From contig NZ_JAJEWJ010000009.1 of NCBI RefSeq assembly GCF_020687765.1, positions 62,001-126,000 of the forward strand: 64,000 bases of DNA, given 5' to 3'. Below, one piece after another: positions 37,007 through 44,142 of this stretch. Position 1 is the first letter of the stretch; each line of letters opens with the position of its first letter. Under the pieces are notes generated by a model. It was not told the DNA's origin. It made no database searches and saw only the letters and a list, made by a program, of their open reading frames with translations. The DNA comes from Sphingobacterium sp. FBM7-1 (GTDB lineage Bacteria; Bacteroidota; Bacteroidia; Sphingobacteriales; Sphingobacteriaceae). A program made the translations under genes and the position numbers.

Positions 37007-37438
37007 TTAAGTTTGATTTTCGACTATCTCGGTCATTACTTTGCTCAAAAGAGATGTTAGGCTTTCCAGTTCATTTTTTGTTAGGGATTTAGAGACTTTT
37101 TTTGCAACACGTTCTCTAAAATTTTCGGAATTATCAACAATGAATTTTCCATTATCCGTTGCACTTAAATTGAAAATTCTACGGTCTAATGAAGATTGCT
37201 CCTGTGCAATGAGATTATTTTCAATCAAGAATTTAAGTTGTCGTGAAATGGCAGGTGGGCTGATGTTAAAGGCTTTTGCTACCTGTTTTCCGGTACATTT
37301 ATCGTGTCGATAAATGTATTCAATGATATTGTAGTGAGTAGCGGTGACCCCGTTAACCTCCCCCTTGCTCATATTCGCCAATATAAAACACTGCAACTCC
37401 GTAAATATATCATAGAATTTTTGTTCGCTTTTGTTCAT
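37007..37438 (-). CDS. MarR-family repressor
   Basis: 143 residues, the normal MarR size. The winged helix is clear (CTGKQVAKAFNISPPAISRQ, LKFLIENNLIAQEQSSLDRR, IFNLSATDNGK). It is divergently transcribed from a UvrA-like ATPase gene with only 47 bases between the two starts, and that gap is dominated by a perfect 10-bp inverted repeat. The usual reading is that the repressor controls itself and the ATPase gene in response to a small molecule. Confidence 0.92.
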   Translation of the reverse strand: MNKSEQKFYDIFTELQCFILANMSKGEVNGVTATHYNIIEYIYRHDKCTGKQVAKAFNISPPAISRQLKFLIENNLIAQEQSSLDRRIFNLSATDNGKFIVDNSENFRERVAKKVSKSLTKNELESLTSLLSKVMTEIVENQT

Positions 37439-37481
37439 ACCTCAAAATTAGTTAACTTTGTTAAATATTACCAAAGTTAAC
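37431..37481. promoter_or_regulatory. Divergent marR/uvrA-like promoter with palindromic operator
   Basis: Two perfect 10-bp arms, GTTAACTTTG (37451-37460) and CAAAGTTAAC (37472-37481), are separated by 11 AT-rich bases. Each arm contains a -7 element TAACTTTG, one per strand, so a bound MarR dimer would cover both promoters. On the plus strand a TTG at 37431-37433 lies 19 bases before the -7 element, the standard Bacteroidota -33/-7 spacing. The minus-strand -33 element is not clear. Confidence 0.75.
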
Positions 37482-37485
37482 GAAT

Positions 37486-39744
37486 ATGGCTGATATTATT
37501 ATAGAGAATGCAAGACAAAATAATCTAAAGAATATTTCTGTACAGATACCAAAAAATCAAATTACTGTATTTACTGGTGTTTCCGGTTCAGGAAAATCTT
37601 CTTTAGTTTTTGAAACAATTGGAGCTGAAGCACAGAGGCAATTCAATGAAACGCAAAGTAGTTTTATCAGAAACCGTCTGCAACACATAGGCGTGGCGGA
37701 TGTGGATAAAATCGATAATCTGAATGTTCCGGTCATTATAAACCAAAAGAGATTGGGAGGAAATGCAAGGTCAACCGTTGGAACAGTAACTGATGTGTAT
37801 GCTTCTTTAAGATTGCTTTTTTCCCGAATGGGTAAGCCATTTGTAGGTTATTCCAATACATTTTCTTTCAATAATCCTTTGGGAATGTGCAAAGAATGTG
37901 AAGGGCTGGGTTTTGTACAGACAGTTAAAGTTGACAACCTTATAGACAAACAGCGGTCTTTGAATGAGGGTGCAATTATGTTTCCGACTTTCCAATCCGG
38001 TGGTTACCGCTTATTGAGATATACGATGTCCGGCTACTTTGACAATAATAAAAAGTTAGGAGATTATACCGCCGATGAATGGGATTTGCTTTTGAATGCT
38101 CCAGAACACAAACCGAAGAACCCCGACAAAGACTGGGGAAAGACAGTGAAATATGAGGGTATAATCCCTCGAATTGAGAAAGCATTTCTAAAGAAACAAT
38201 CAAAGGAGAACACTATCCGTAAAGAGGCGTTAAAAAATATTATCGCAACAAAACCCTGTCCGGTATGTAATGGAAAAAGATTGAGTGAAAAGATTTTGTC
38301 CTGCAAAATAAACGGTAAAAGTATTGCTGATTGTACAGCACTTTCAATAGAAGAACTTTTAGACTTTGTTAGTTCTCTACAATCCAAAACTTATGATGTA
38401 ATCCTTGCTGAACTCAAAAAAAAACTTCAAAACATCGTAAACATAGGGTTACAATATCTGACGTTGGACAGAAGAACTGATACCCTGTCGGGTGGAGAAA
38501 GTCAAAGAATAAAAATGGTAAGAAACCTCGGGAACAACCTAACAGATTTACTCTATATTTTTGATGAGCCGAGTATCGGACTTCATCCAAAGGATTTACA
38601 AAATATTTCTTCAATCATTCAACAAATAAGGGATAAAGGAAATACTGTATTAATTGTTGAACACGACCCCGATTTAATTAAGATTGCCGATTGGGTCATT
38701 GATATGGGGCCACAATCGGGAAAGAAAGGTGGAGAAATTGTCTATCAAGGTACATTTGATGGATTAAAAAAATCAAAAGGGAAAACAGGTCTATACTTCG
38801 CAAAAACACCTACTATAAGCAAAGAACCAAGAAGTGCAAAAGGGTGTTTAGAAATTGAAAACGCTAATCTGTATAACCTTAAAAATGTCAATGTAAAAAT
38901 TCCAAAAAACGTAATGACCGTAGTTACAGGGGTTGCTGGGTCGGGCAAGAGTACATTAATTAACAAGGTACTGCCTAAATTTTATAAGGATATAACCATT
39001 ATTGACCAGTCTTTATCTGCCATGAGCATACGTTCCAATCTGATTACGTATTTAAACTTATCGGATGACATTAGAAAACGGTTTTCGATGGCAAACAGCG
39101 TGTGCGATAAACTTTTTAGTAGAAATAGTGAGGGGGCTTGTAAAAACTGTAAAGGAATTGGCGTTGAAAAAATTGATTTGGCATTTATGGATGATATAGA
39201 GCAACCCTGCGAAGTTTGCGGAGGCAGTGGGTTTCAGCCAAAGGTCTTAAAGTATCATTATAACTGCAAAAATATTGTAGATGTAATGGATATGACCGTA
39301 GAAGAAGCTATTGATTTTTTCCCCGATAACTTATATAACAAGCCTTTTAATATGTTGCTCAAATTGGGTTTAGGCTATCTTACCTTAGGGCAACGGTTAG
39401 ACAGCTTTTCGGGAGGGGAAAGACAACGCCTTAAATTGACAAGAGAATTGAAGCACTCCAATAAAATAATTGTTCTTGACGAACCAAGCACGGGGCTACA
39501 TCCAAGCGATACTGAAAAGCTATTGGATTTTATGAATAATTTAGTTGAAAATAATAATACTTTAATTGTCATAGAACATAATCTTGATGTGATTGCACAG
39601 GCGGATTGGATAATAGATATTGGGCTTGGCGCAGGTAAATACGGCGGAAATGTATTGTTTACCGGAACGGTTTGTGATTTATTGAAAGATAATGTTTCAA
39701 TAACGGCAGAATATGTAAGGCAACATTTGCGCAAAGGAAAATAA
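37486..39744 (+). CDS. Short UvrA-like ABC ATPase, probable drug-resistance type
   Basis: 752 residues against about 940 for housekeeping UvrA. There are two ABC cassettes: Walker A TGVSGSGKSS near residue 30 and TGVAGSGKST near residue 485, with signatures TLSGGESQR and SFSGGERQR and two Walker B segments (YIFDEPSIGLHP, IVLDEPSTGLHP). Zinc-type CxxC pairs remain (CKECEGLGF, CPVCNGKRL, CKNCKGIGV, CEVCGGSGF). The shortening falls in the UvrB-interaction/insertion region, as in UvrA-like proteins linked to self-resistance against DNA-binding drugs. The MarR neighbour and shared operator support an inducible resistance role; the drug is unknown. Confidence 0.85.
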   Translation: MADIIIENARQNNLKNISVQIPKNQITVFTGVSGSGKSSLVFETIGAEAQRQFNETQSSFIRNRLQHIGVADVDKIDNLNVPVIINQKRLGGNARSTVGTVTDVYASLRLLFSRMGKPFVGYSNTFSFNNPLGMCKECEGLGFVQTVKVDNLIDKQRSLNEGAIMFPTFQSGGYRLLRYTMSGYFDNNKKLGDYTADEWDLLLNAPEHKPKNPDKDWGKTVKYEGIIPRIEKAFLKKQSKENTIRKEALKNIIATKPCPVCNGKRLSEKILSCKINGKSIADCTALSIEELLDFVSSLQSKTYDVILAELKKKLQNIVNIGLQYLTLDRRTDTLSGGESQRIKMVRNLGNNLTDLLYIFDEPSIGLHPKDLQNISSIIQQIRDKGNTVLIVEHDPDLIKIADWVIDMGPQSGKKGGEIVYQGTFDGLKKSKGKTGLYFAKTPTISKEPRSAKGCLEIENANLYNLKNVNVKIPKNVMTVVTGVAGSGKSTLINKVLPKFYKDITIIDQSLSAMSIRSNLITYLNLSDDIRKRFSMANSVCDKLFSRNSEGACKNCKGIGVEKIDLAFMDDIEQPCEVCGGSGFQPKVLKYHYNCKNIVDVMDMTVEEAIDFFPDNLYNKPFNMLLKLGLGYLTLGQRLDSFSGGERQRLKLTRELKHSNKIIVLDEPSTGLHPSDTEKLLDFMNNLVENNNTLIVIEHNLDVIAQADWIIDIGLGAGKYGGNVLFTGTVCDLLKDNVSITAEYVRQHLRKGK

Positions 39745-39778
39745 ATATTTATCTCCTTTGCGCTTGTTTGCTTAATGG

Positions 39779-41779
39779 TTACTCCTGCTGTATCAAGTGC
39801 TGTAAATTCGGGTCATTCTTGATACGCTCCATTTCATTTTCTACAATCTGCATAACGTCCGCTTTAATCTGCTTGTAATTGGCTTCGATTACCTGCTTCA
39901 TATTGTCGTTGCCATCTTCATCGGTAAAGGATAATATCTGCGGCATCTTTTTGTAGGCTTTGGTTTCGGAAGCTACCTTATCATTATCCACCACGATTTC
40001 AGCATGAAAGATTTTTCGCTCGATACGTTCATCGAAGTTGTCCGCAACCGCTCCAACAAACATACCCTGTGTGAGCATGGATATTTTGGAGGCAGGTATC
40101 AAGCTGTCCATTTGGGTGGATATGGACGTGGATTTATCATTGCGATTTATCGTAATGCTTTGGCGTTTCTGCAAGACCTTACCAAACCGCTCACTTAGGT
40201 TCTTTGCTGTTTCCCCTAAAACTTGACCGGAAAAAATATTACCAACGGTATTTTGGATGACCTTGCTTTCCTTGTCGCCGTAATCCCGTGTTAACTGTGA
40301 ATAGTCTTGAAAGCCCAAGCACACCGATACCTTATTGCTACGTGCAGTTGCGATAAGATTGTCCAGTCCTCGGAAATATATCGTAGGCAACTCGTCTATG
40401 AGGACGGAACTCTTTAACTGCCCTTTCTTATTAATGAGTTTTACAATTCGGGAATTGTACAAACCCAAAGCGGACGAATAGATATTTTGGCGGTCGGGGT
40501 TATTTCCGATACACAGTATTTTCGGCTCTTGTGGGTTGTTGATGTCCAGTGAAAAATCATCTCCTGTCATTACCCAATAAAGCTGTGGCGAAATCATCCG
40601 TGACAATGGAATTTTTGCCGATGCTATCTGTCCCTGCAACTGGTCTTGCGCTCCGCCTTGCCATGCATCCATAAAAGCCGACAGGTAGTTTTCGAGTTCG
40701 GGATATGAGGTCAGTATCGTAAACACGTCTGCATATTTTTTATTCAGCAATTCAATAGCATGGGGAAACGTGCAGTACTTTCCGTCTTCATAGATTTTCA
40801 GAAACCAAATGATTGATGCGAGCAATATAATTGGACTTTCCACGAAAAAATCCCCTTGCTTCAAAATCCACGACCTGTTGAGGTTCAGCATGATGGTGTA
40901 AGAAGCCTCGTAGGCATCGGAAATATCCGTCATAAAGGCAGGGCTTAACGGATTGCATCGGTGGCTTCGGCGTGGGTCGTCAAAATTGATAACATAGAAC
41001 TTGGGTTGCACTTTGTACTTATCCTTATGCTTCAATAAGTGATTATAGGCAATGGTGGATAGGTCGTCGAATTTGAAATCGTAGATATACATCGCAAACC
41101 CCTTTTCGATATGCTGCTTGATGTAGTTGTTTACGATGGCGTAGGATTTTCCCGAACCGGGAGTACCAAGTACAATCGAGGCTCGAAAAGGGTTGACGAC
41201 ATTAATCCAACCGTCATTCCATTTGCCTTTATAATAGAACTTCGTAGGAAGATTGACGGAGTATTCATTTTCCATCAGACGGGTTTCCTGCCCAAAACTT
41301 TCGTTTTCGCTATTGAAAACATCATCCATCAGATTGTTGCTGAGTAGTCGGCTCATCCAACCCCCTGCCATAAGCAAGGCTATATATCCCAAACTCGTTG
41401 TAAGGATGTAAAGCGATGTGGCAATCCCTACGGACAGCTTTAACAATGGCGTGTTCAGAAAGAACAATACAAAGCCGATAACTAAGGCGGTGTAAATCTT
41501 AGCCCATGTTATCTTTTCGTTTTTTACGCCCTTTGTACCGAGACAGCTTAACGCCAATAATATCAGCGCAAAAATTTTGGTGTAAAGCGTATGTGAAAAA
41601 AGCCCTGCGGTACGGTTGAAATTGGTCAGTATCTTGCCGATGATTTCCAGTGTCCACCCACGTTCGGCAAAGAACCCGTAACAGAACCAATAAAAGTGCA
41701 TGAGTACCAAAAGAATACTTACGGCACGCATAAAAGCCATGATTTTGGCTAATCCTCTCAAATCGTCTTCTCCCTGCAT
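39779..41779 (-). CDS. mobC: Conjugal transfer coupling protein, TraG/VirD4 type (MobC)
   Basis: 666 residues. Four hydrophobic segments occupy about residues 15-155. The ATPase follows, with Walker A LGTPGSGKSYAI near residue 208 and Walker B SVLIDELPTIYF near residue 448. Downstream, SVCLGFQDYSQLTRDYGDKE and the TVGNIFSGQVLGETAKNLSE segment are typical of Bacteroidota coupling proteins. These proteins bring the relaxase-DNA complex to the mating channel. The relaxase gene that should lie immediately upstream (higher coordinates) is reduced to its 3' tip at 43 kb, with a resistance gene between. The coupling protein is therefore probably stranded. Confidence 0.92.
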   Translation of the reverse strand: MQGEDDLRGLAKIMAFMRAVSILLVLMHFYWFCYGFFAERGWTLEIIGKILTNFNRTAGLFSHTLYTKIFALILLALSCLGTKGVKNEKITWAKIYTALVIGFVLFFLNTPLLKLSVGIATSLYILTTSLGYIALLMAGGWMSRLLSNNLMDDVFNSENESFGQETRLMENEYSVNLPTKFYYKGKWNDGWINVVNPFRASIVLGTPGSGKSYAIVNNYIKQHIEKGFAMYIYDFKFDDLSTIAYNHLLKHKDKYKVQPKFYVINFDDPRRSHRCNPLSPAFMTDISDAYEASYTIMLNLNRSWILKQGDFFVESPIILLASIIWFLKIYEDGKYCTFPHAIELLNKKYADVFTILTSYPELENYLSAFMDAWQGGAQDQLQGQIASAKIPLSRMISPQLYWVMTGDDFSLDINNPQEPKILCIGNNPDRQNIYSSALGLYNSRIVKLINKKGQLKSSVLIDELPTIYFRGLDNLIATARSNKVSVCLGFQDYSQLTRDYGDKESKVIQNTVGNIFSGQVLGETAKNLSERFGKVLQKRQSITINRNDKSTSISTQMDSLIPASKISMLTQGMFVGAVADNFDERIERKIFHAEIVVDNDKVASETKAYKKMPQILSFTDEDGNDNMKQVIEANYKQIKADVMQIVENEMERIKNDPNLQHLIQQE

Positions 41780-41908
41780 AACAAAAAAATTTAGTGATGC
41801 AGGAAATTTAGAGGCTATTTAAAAGGGCTTATCCAAAGGGGTGTCGGATGGCTTTTGGGGGCTTAGTTTGGCTGAGTATCGTAGAAGCAGAAAAGGTAAA
41901 ACTCGCTA

Positions 41909-41940
41909 TTGAGTATCAAGAGCAATTTTTTGTAACTTTG
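41909..41940 (+). promoter_or_regulatory. Promoter of the lincosamide nucleotidyltransferase gene
   Basis: TTG at 41909-41911, a 21-base spacer, then TAACTTTG at 41933-41940 (TAnnTTTG), ahead of the gene at 42066. The leader is about 120 bases and shows no obvious attenuator. Confidence 0.6.
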
Positions 41941-42065
41941 TTCCTAACAAAAACTAAAATATTTAATCCAATGAAGCTGTAAGTAACTGTTATAAAATGG
42001 AATTGACAATTCATCACTTTGCATAAGTGATGAAGAAATGCATGCAAAACTTTAAATTTAGCACA

Positions 42066-42836
42066 ATGACACAGTTACAAATGATTGATACGACCAAATC
42101 AATCGCTCAACAGGACGAAAATGTTTCCGCAGTTTTAATGTATGGGTCGTTTACCAAAAACGAGGGCGACCAATATTCTGATATCGAGTTTTATATTTTT
42201 CTGAAAAGCAAAGAAAATTTTTCTTCCGAAAAGTGGGTAAACAAGATTTATTCGACAACGTTATACTTTACGAATGAATATGGCAGTGAAGTCGCAATTT
42301 TTGAGAACCTGATTAGAGGCGAATTTCATTTTTTAAGAATAAATGAGATTGACGTCATAAAATCGTGGGAGGGCTTTGTATCGTTCAGTGATTTTGAGCA
42401 AATGAACTTAATTGACAAAGACGGTCTTTTGACTGAAACACTTAATCAAATAAAAACAAAATTGCCCGACAGAACTACAAATGAAAATATCTTATTTTTA
42501 AGCCAATCATTACTGAATGTATTGTTGACAACAAGTAACTTGATTAAAAGAAAGGAATACGCTCACGCTTACCAAAGCCTGTCAAACGTACAAAAGTATT
42601 TACTTTGGTTAATCCGAATAGCAACAAATCAAACCCATCATTGGGAAAGTCCGACAAAAAGTTTAGAGAAAGATATTGACAAAGATTGGTATTCAGAATT
42701 TAGATTGACAACATCTGATTTGGACTCTAGCAATTTAAAAGTAGCTTTCCAAAATTCGTTGAACTTATCAAAAAAGCTGTTTGATGAATTAGGTGTTAAG
42801 ACAGACCTAAAACGACTACTAAATAGGATTGAATAA
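42066..42836 (+). CDS. lnu: Lincosamide nucleotidyltransferase (Lnu(B)/Lnu(F)/Lnu(H)-like)
   Basis: 256 residues from the ATG at 42066 (MTQLQMIDTTKSIAQQDENV); the frame extends 13 codons further upstream. The nucleotidyltransferase motif MYGSFTKNEGDQYSDIEFYI is nearly that of Lnu(B)/Lnu(F). It is followed by EYGSEVAIFENLIRGEFHFL and a C-terminal helical domain. Such enzymes transfer a nucleotide to lincomycin or clindamycin and so inactivate them. Which lnu class it belongs to cannot be settled by eye. It carries its own promoter and lies between the coupling-protein gene and the broken relaxase, a typical cargo position. Confidence 0.8.
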   Translation: MTQLQMIDTTKSIAQQDENVSAVLMYGSFTKNEGDQYSDIEFYIFLKSKENFSSEKWVNKIYSTTLYFTNEYGSEVAIFENLIRGEFHFLRINEIDVIKSWEGFVSFSDFEQMNLIDKDGLLTETLNQIKTKLPDRTTNENILFLSQSLLNVLLTTSNLIKRKEYAHAYQSLSNVQKYLLWLIRIATNQTHHWESPTKSLEKDIDKDWYSEFRLTTSDLDSSNLKVAFQNSLNLSKKLFDELGVKTDLKRLLNRIE

Positions 42837-42991
42837 GCTGATTTTCTATTTCTTTATGTGGCTGGGAAATGTTTATTGCTTGTAATCTACTCCTACAAAT
42901 GCGGTTTACCCATCCACTCTGTTAAACGTTTCATTCAAAGCTAACCATCAAAGACCAAGATGTTAATCATGGTCTTTGATGGTCAAAAAAG

Positions 42992-43306
42992 CTATTGTTG
43001 TCTTCCATGCCTTTTGCGTTTCTTCTTTTTCTTCATACGGTTGGCAAATTCCTGTTCCTCGTAGACTTCGCCCTGTGCCTCCGGCAGTAGCCCACCCAAT
43101 CCGTCTATCCATAAATCATCGGTCGGCTGTTCTTTATTTAGGAAGTTAAAAAGTGCATGGGCTTCCTCTTTCTCTACGGTGTTGCCTGTGGTCGATGACT
43201 GATTTTGTGCGTTTGTTTTTTCAGCTTCTTGGCGTTGCCCAACCGCTTGCTGGTTCCACCAATCATTAAAGAAATTCGCCGAAAGGTTTTTACTTAAAGC
43301 TGAACC
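42992..43306 (-). pseudogene. 3' remnant of a relaxase gene (MobB-like C-terminus)
   Basis: The last 104 codons of a longer minus-strand frame look genuine: SALSKNLSANFFNDWWNQQA, then a Gln/Asn/Glu-rich stretch, then DDLWIDGLGGLLPEAQGEVY and a basic end KKKKKRKRHGRQQ. This resembles the C-terminal tail of Bacteroidota MobB-type relaxases, which sit directly upstream of mobC in the same orientation. The catalytic N-terminus is absent; the frame before residue 71 reads through the antisense of other fragments. Confidence 0.55.
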
Positions 43307-43314
43307 GTTGCGGA

Positions 43315-43377
43315 AAGTCGGTGTACATCTGCCCCGATTTCCACAAGAAATTATGCCGTATCGTCTGCATTCTCTGA
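43315..43377 (+). pseudogene. Fragment of a DUF3408-type plasmid/transposon protein
   Basis: Twenty codons read KSVYICPDFHKKLCRIVCIL before a stop. This matches the start of the conserved ribbon-helix-like segment of DUF3408 proteins (SVYIRPE-H-RL-RIV...). Both sides are unrelated sequence, so it is only a scrap caught between the relaxase and recombinase remnants. Confidence 0.45.
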
Positions 43378-43391
43378 GAGGGAGACGGTAT

Positions 43392-43736
43392 ATGTCACCA
43401 AAAGAGGGTATGGCCGATGTTTTTATCGAAGCCTTTATAAAAGACTTTAACAACAAGACTAAAGCCCAAAACACCGAAAGGACAAATATTATAAGTGATA
43501 TTGACGCATCGAACAAACGCTATCAAAATACACTTTTAAAGAATGCCGATGGAGAGATGGCAGATGACGATTTCCACGAAGTAAAGTAATTGACCAAAGG
43601 TAAGATTGAGGTTTTTGAAAGAAGATTAAACGACTTGGCAGTAGCGGGAACAGAGATTAAAGACTTAGTCGCCCCCACCTTAAAAAAGGTCGCAAACATT
43701 GACAGACGTTTTGAAAACGGTGATATACAACCCTGA
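43392..43736 (+). pseudogene. C-terminal remnant of a serine recombinase
   Basis: The frame reads MSPKEGMADVFIEAFIKDFN, DIDASNKRYQNTLLKNADGE, MADDDFHEVK, then TAA at 43587, then LTKGKIEVFERRLNDLAVAG, TEIKDLVAPTLKKVANIDRR, FENGDIQ. This is the coiled-coil C-terminal region of Bacteroidota serine recombinases. The internal stop replaces a codon that is probably CAA (Gln). The frame is cut off exactly where the tRNA-end repeats begin (43733). The catalytic domain is missing. Confidence 0.6.
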
Positions 43737-43956
43737 GCCTCCAACGGACCGAACCCAAGGGTTCTCATCCCAACTTTAGGGGCACAAAAAAGCCCCAACT
43801 TTCGTTGAGGCATTTTTGTGATCCCGCTGGGATTGGCTCAGCCCCGCATTCCCCAAACTCATGCCTGAGCCTTCTCCGAATCGAACCCAGGCCAACCCTT
43901 CGTTCGAATCCGGCGGACACAAAAAAAGCCCAATCTTTCGATTGAGCTTTTTTTTG
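43733..43956. repeat. Right island boundary: modules B, B' and A next to tRNA-Lys
   Basis: Module B (43733-43835) has CTGAGCCTCCAACGG, a TTTC-loop hairpin at 43792-43811, and GTGATCCCGCTGGGATTGG. A partial B' (GGCTCAGCCCCGCATTCCCC, CCTGAGCC) follows. Module A (43879-43956) has TCGAACCCAGGCCAACCCTT, the hairpin at 43928-43947 and TTTTTTTTGTG running into the tRNA 3' end. The same modules in A-B order form the left boundary at 22.7 kb. Repeated integration at the tRNA end, each time leaving a partial tRNA end plus its terminator, would produce this pattern. Confidence 0.7.
43921..43955 (-). terminator. Terminator of tRNA-Lys
   Basis: Stem GCCCAATC/GATTGAGC (one non-Watson-Crick pair on one strand, loop TTTC, 43928-43947), flanked by an A run and a T run. 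On the minus strand it starts about ten bases after the tRNA 3' end and is followed by seven T residues. Confidence 0.8.
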
Positions 43957-44029
43957 TGATCCCGCTGGGATTCGAACCCAGGACCCATACATTAAAAGTG
44001 TATTGCTCTACCAGCTGAGCTACGGAATC
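43957..44029 (-). tRNA. tRNA-Lys (anticodon TTT)
   Basis: A 73-base cloverleaf on the minus strand. The acceptor stem GATTCCG/CGGGATC has all seven pairs (one T-G). The D-arm is GCTCAGCTGGTAGAGC. The anticodon stem ATACA/TGTAT has loop CTTTTAA, giving TTT. The T-arm is CTGGG TTCGAAT CCCAG. The discriminator is A, and CCA is not encoded. Its 3' end is the apparent target of the island. The intact copy is kept on the lysA side, with its promoter. Confidence 0.97.
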
Positions 44030-44072
44030 TTACTTCGCTTTCTGAAGCATCGCTTCGTTGTTTGAAGTGATG

Positions 44073-44102
44073 CAAAAGTAGGTATTTCGATTTAAATTGC
44101 AA
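44073..44102 (-). promoter_or_regulatory. Promoter of tRNA-Lys
   Basis: On the minus strand TTG (44102-44100), a 19-base spacer, then TACTTTTG (44080-44073), an exact fit to the Bacteroidota -33/-7 pattern. Transcription would begin near 44066 and give a leader of about 37 bases before the tRNA. Confidence 0.7.
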
Positions 44103-44142
44103 ACATTCTTTCCTGCTTTTTTTCAGAAAAACAAAAACCCAT

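Noticed and set aside
22691..43956. Prophage
   Set aside because: No capsid, terminase, portal, tail or lysis genes; the identifiable genes are of conjugative-element type.
43523..43992. Several minus-strand frames of 70-96 codons near tRNA-Lys
   Set aside because: They are translations of the repeat modules and the tRNA 3' end, not protein genes.
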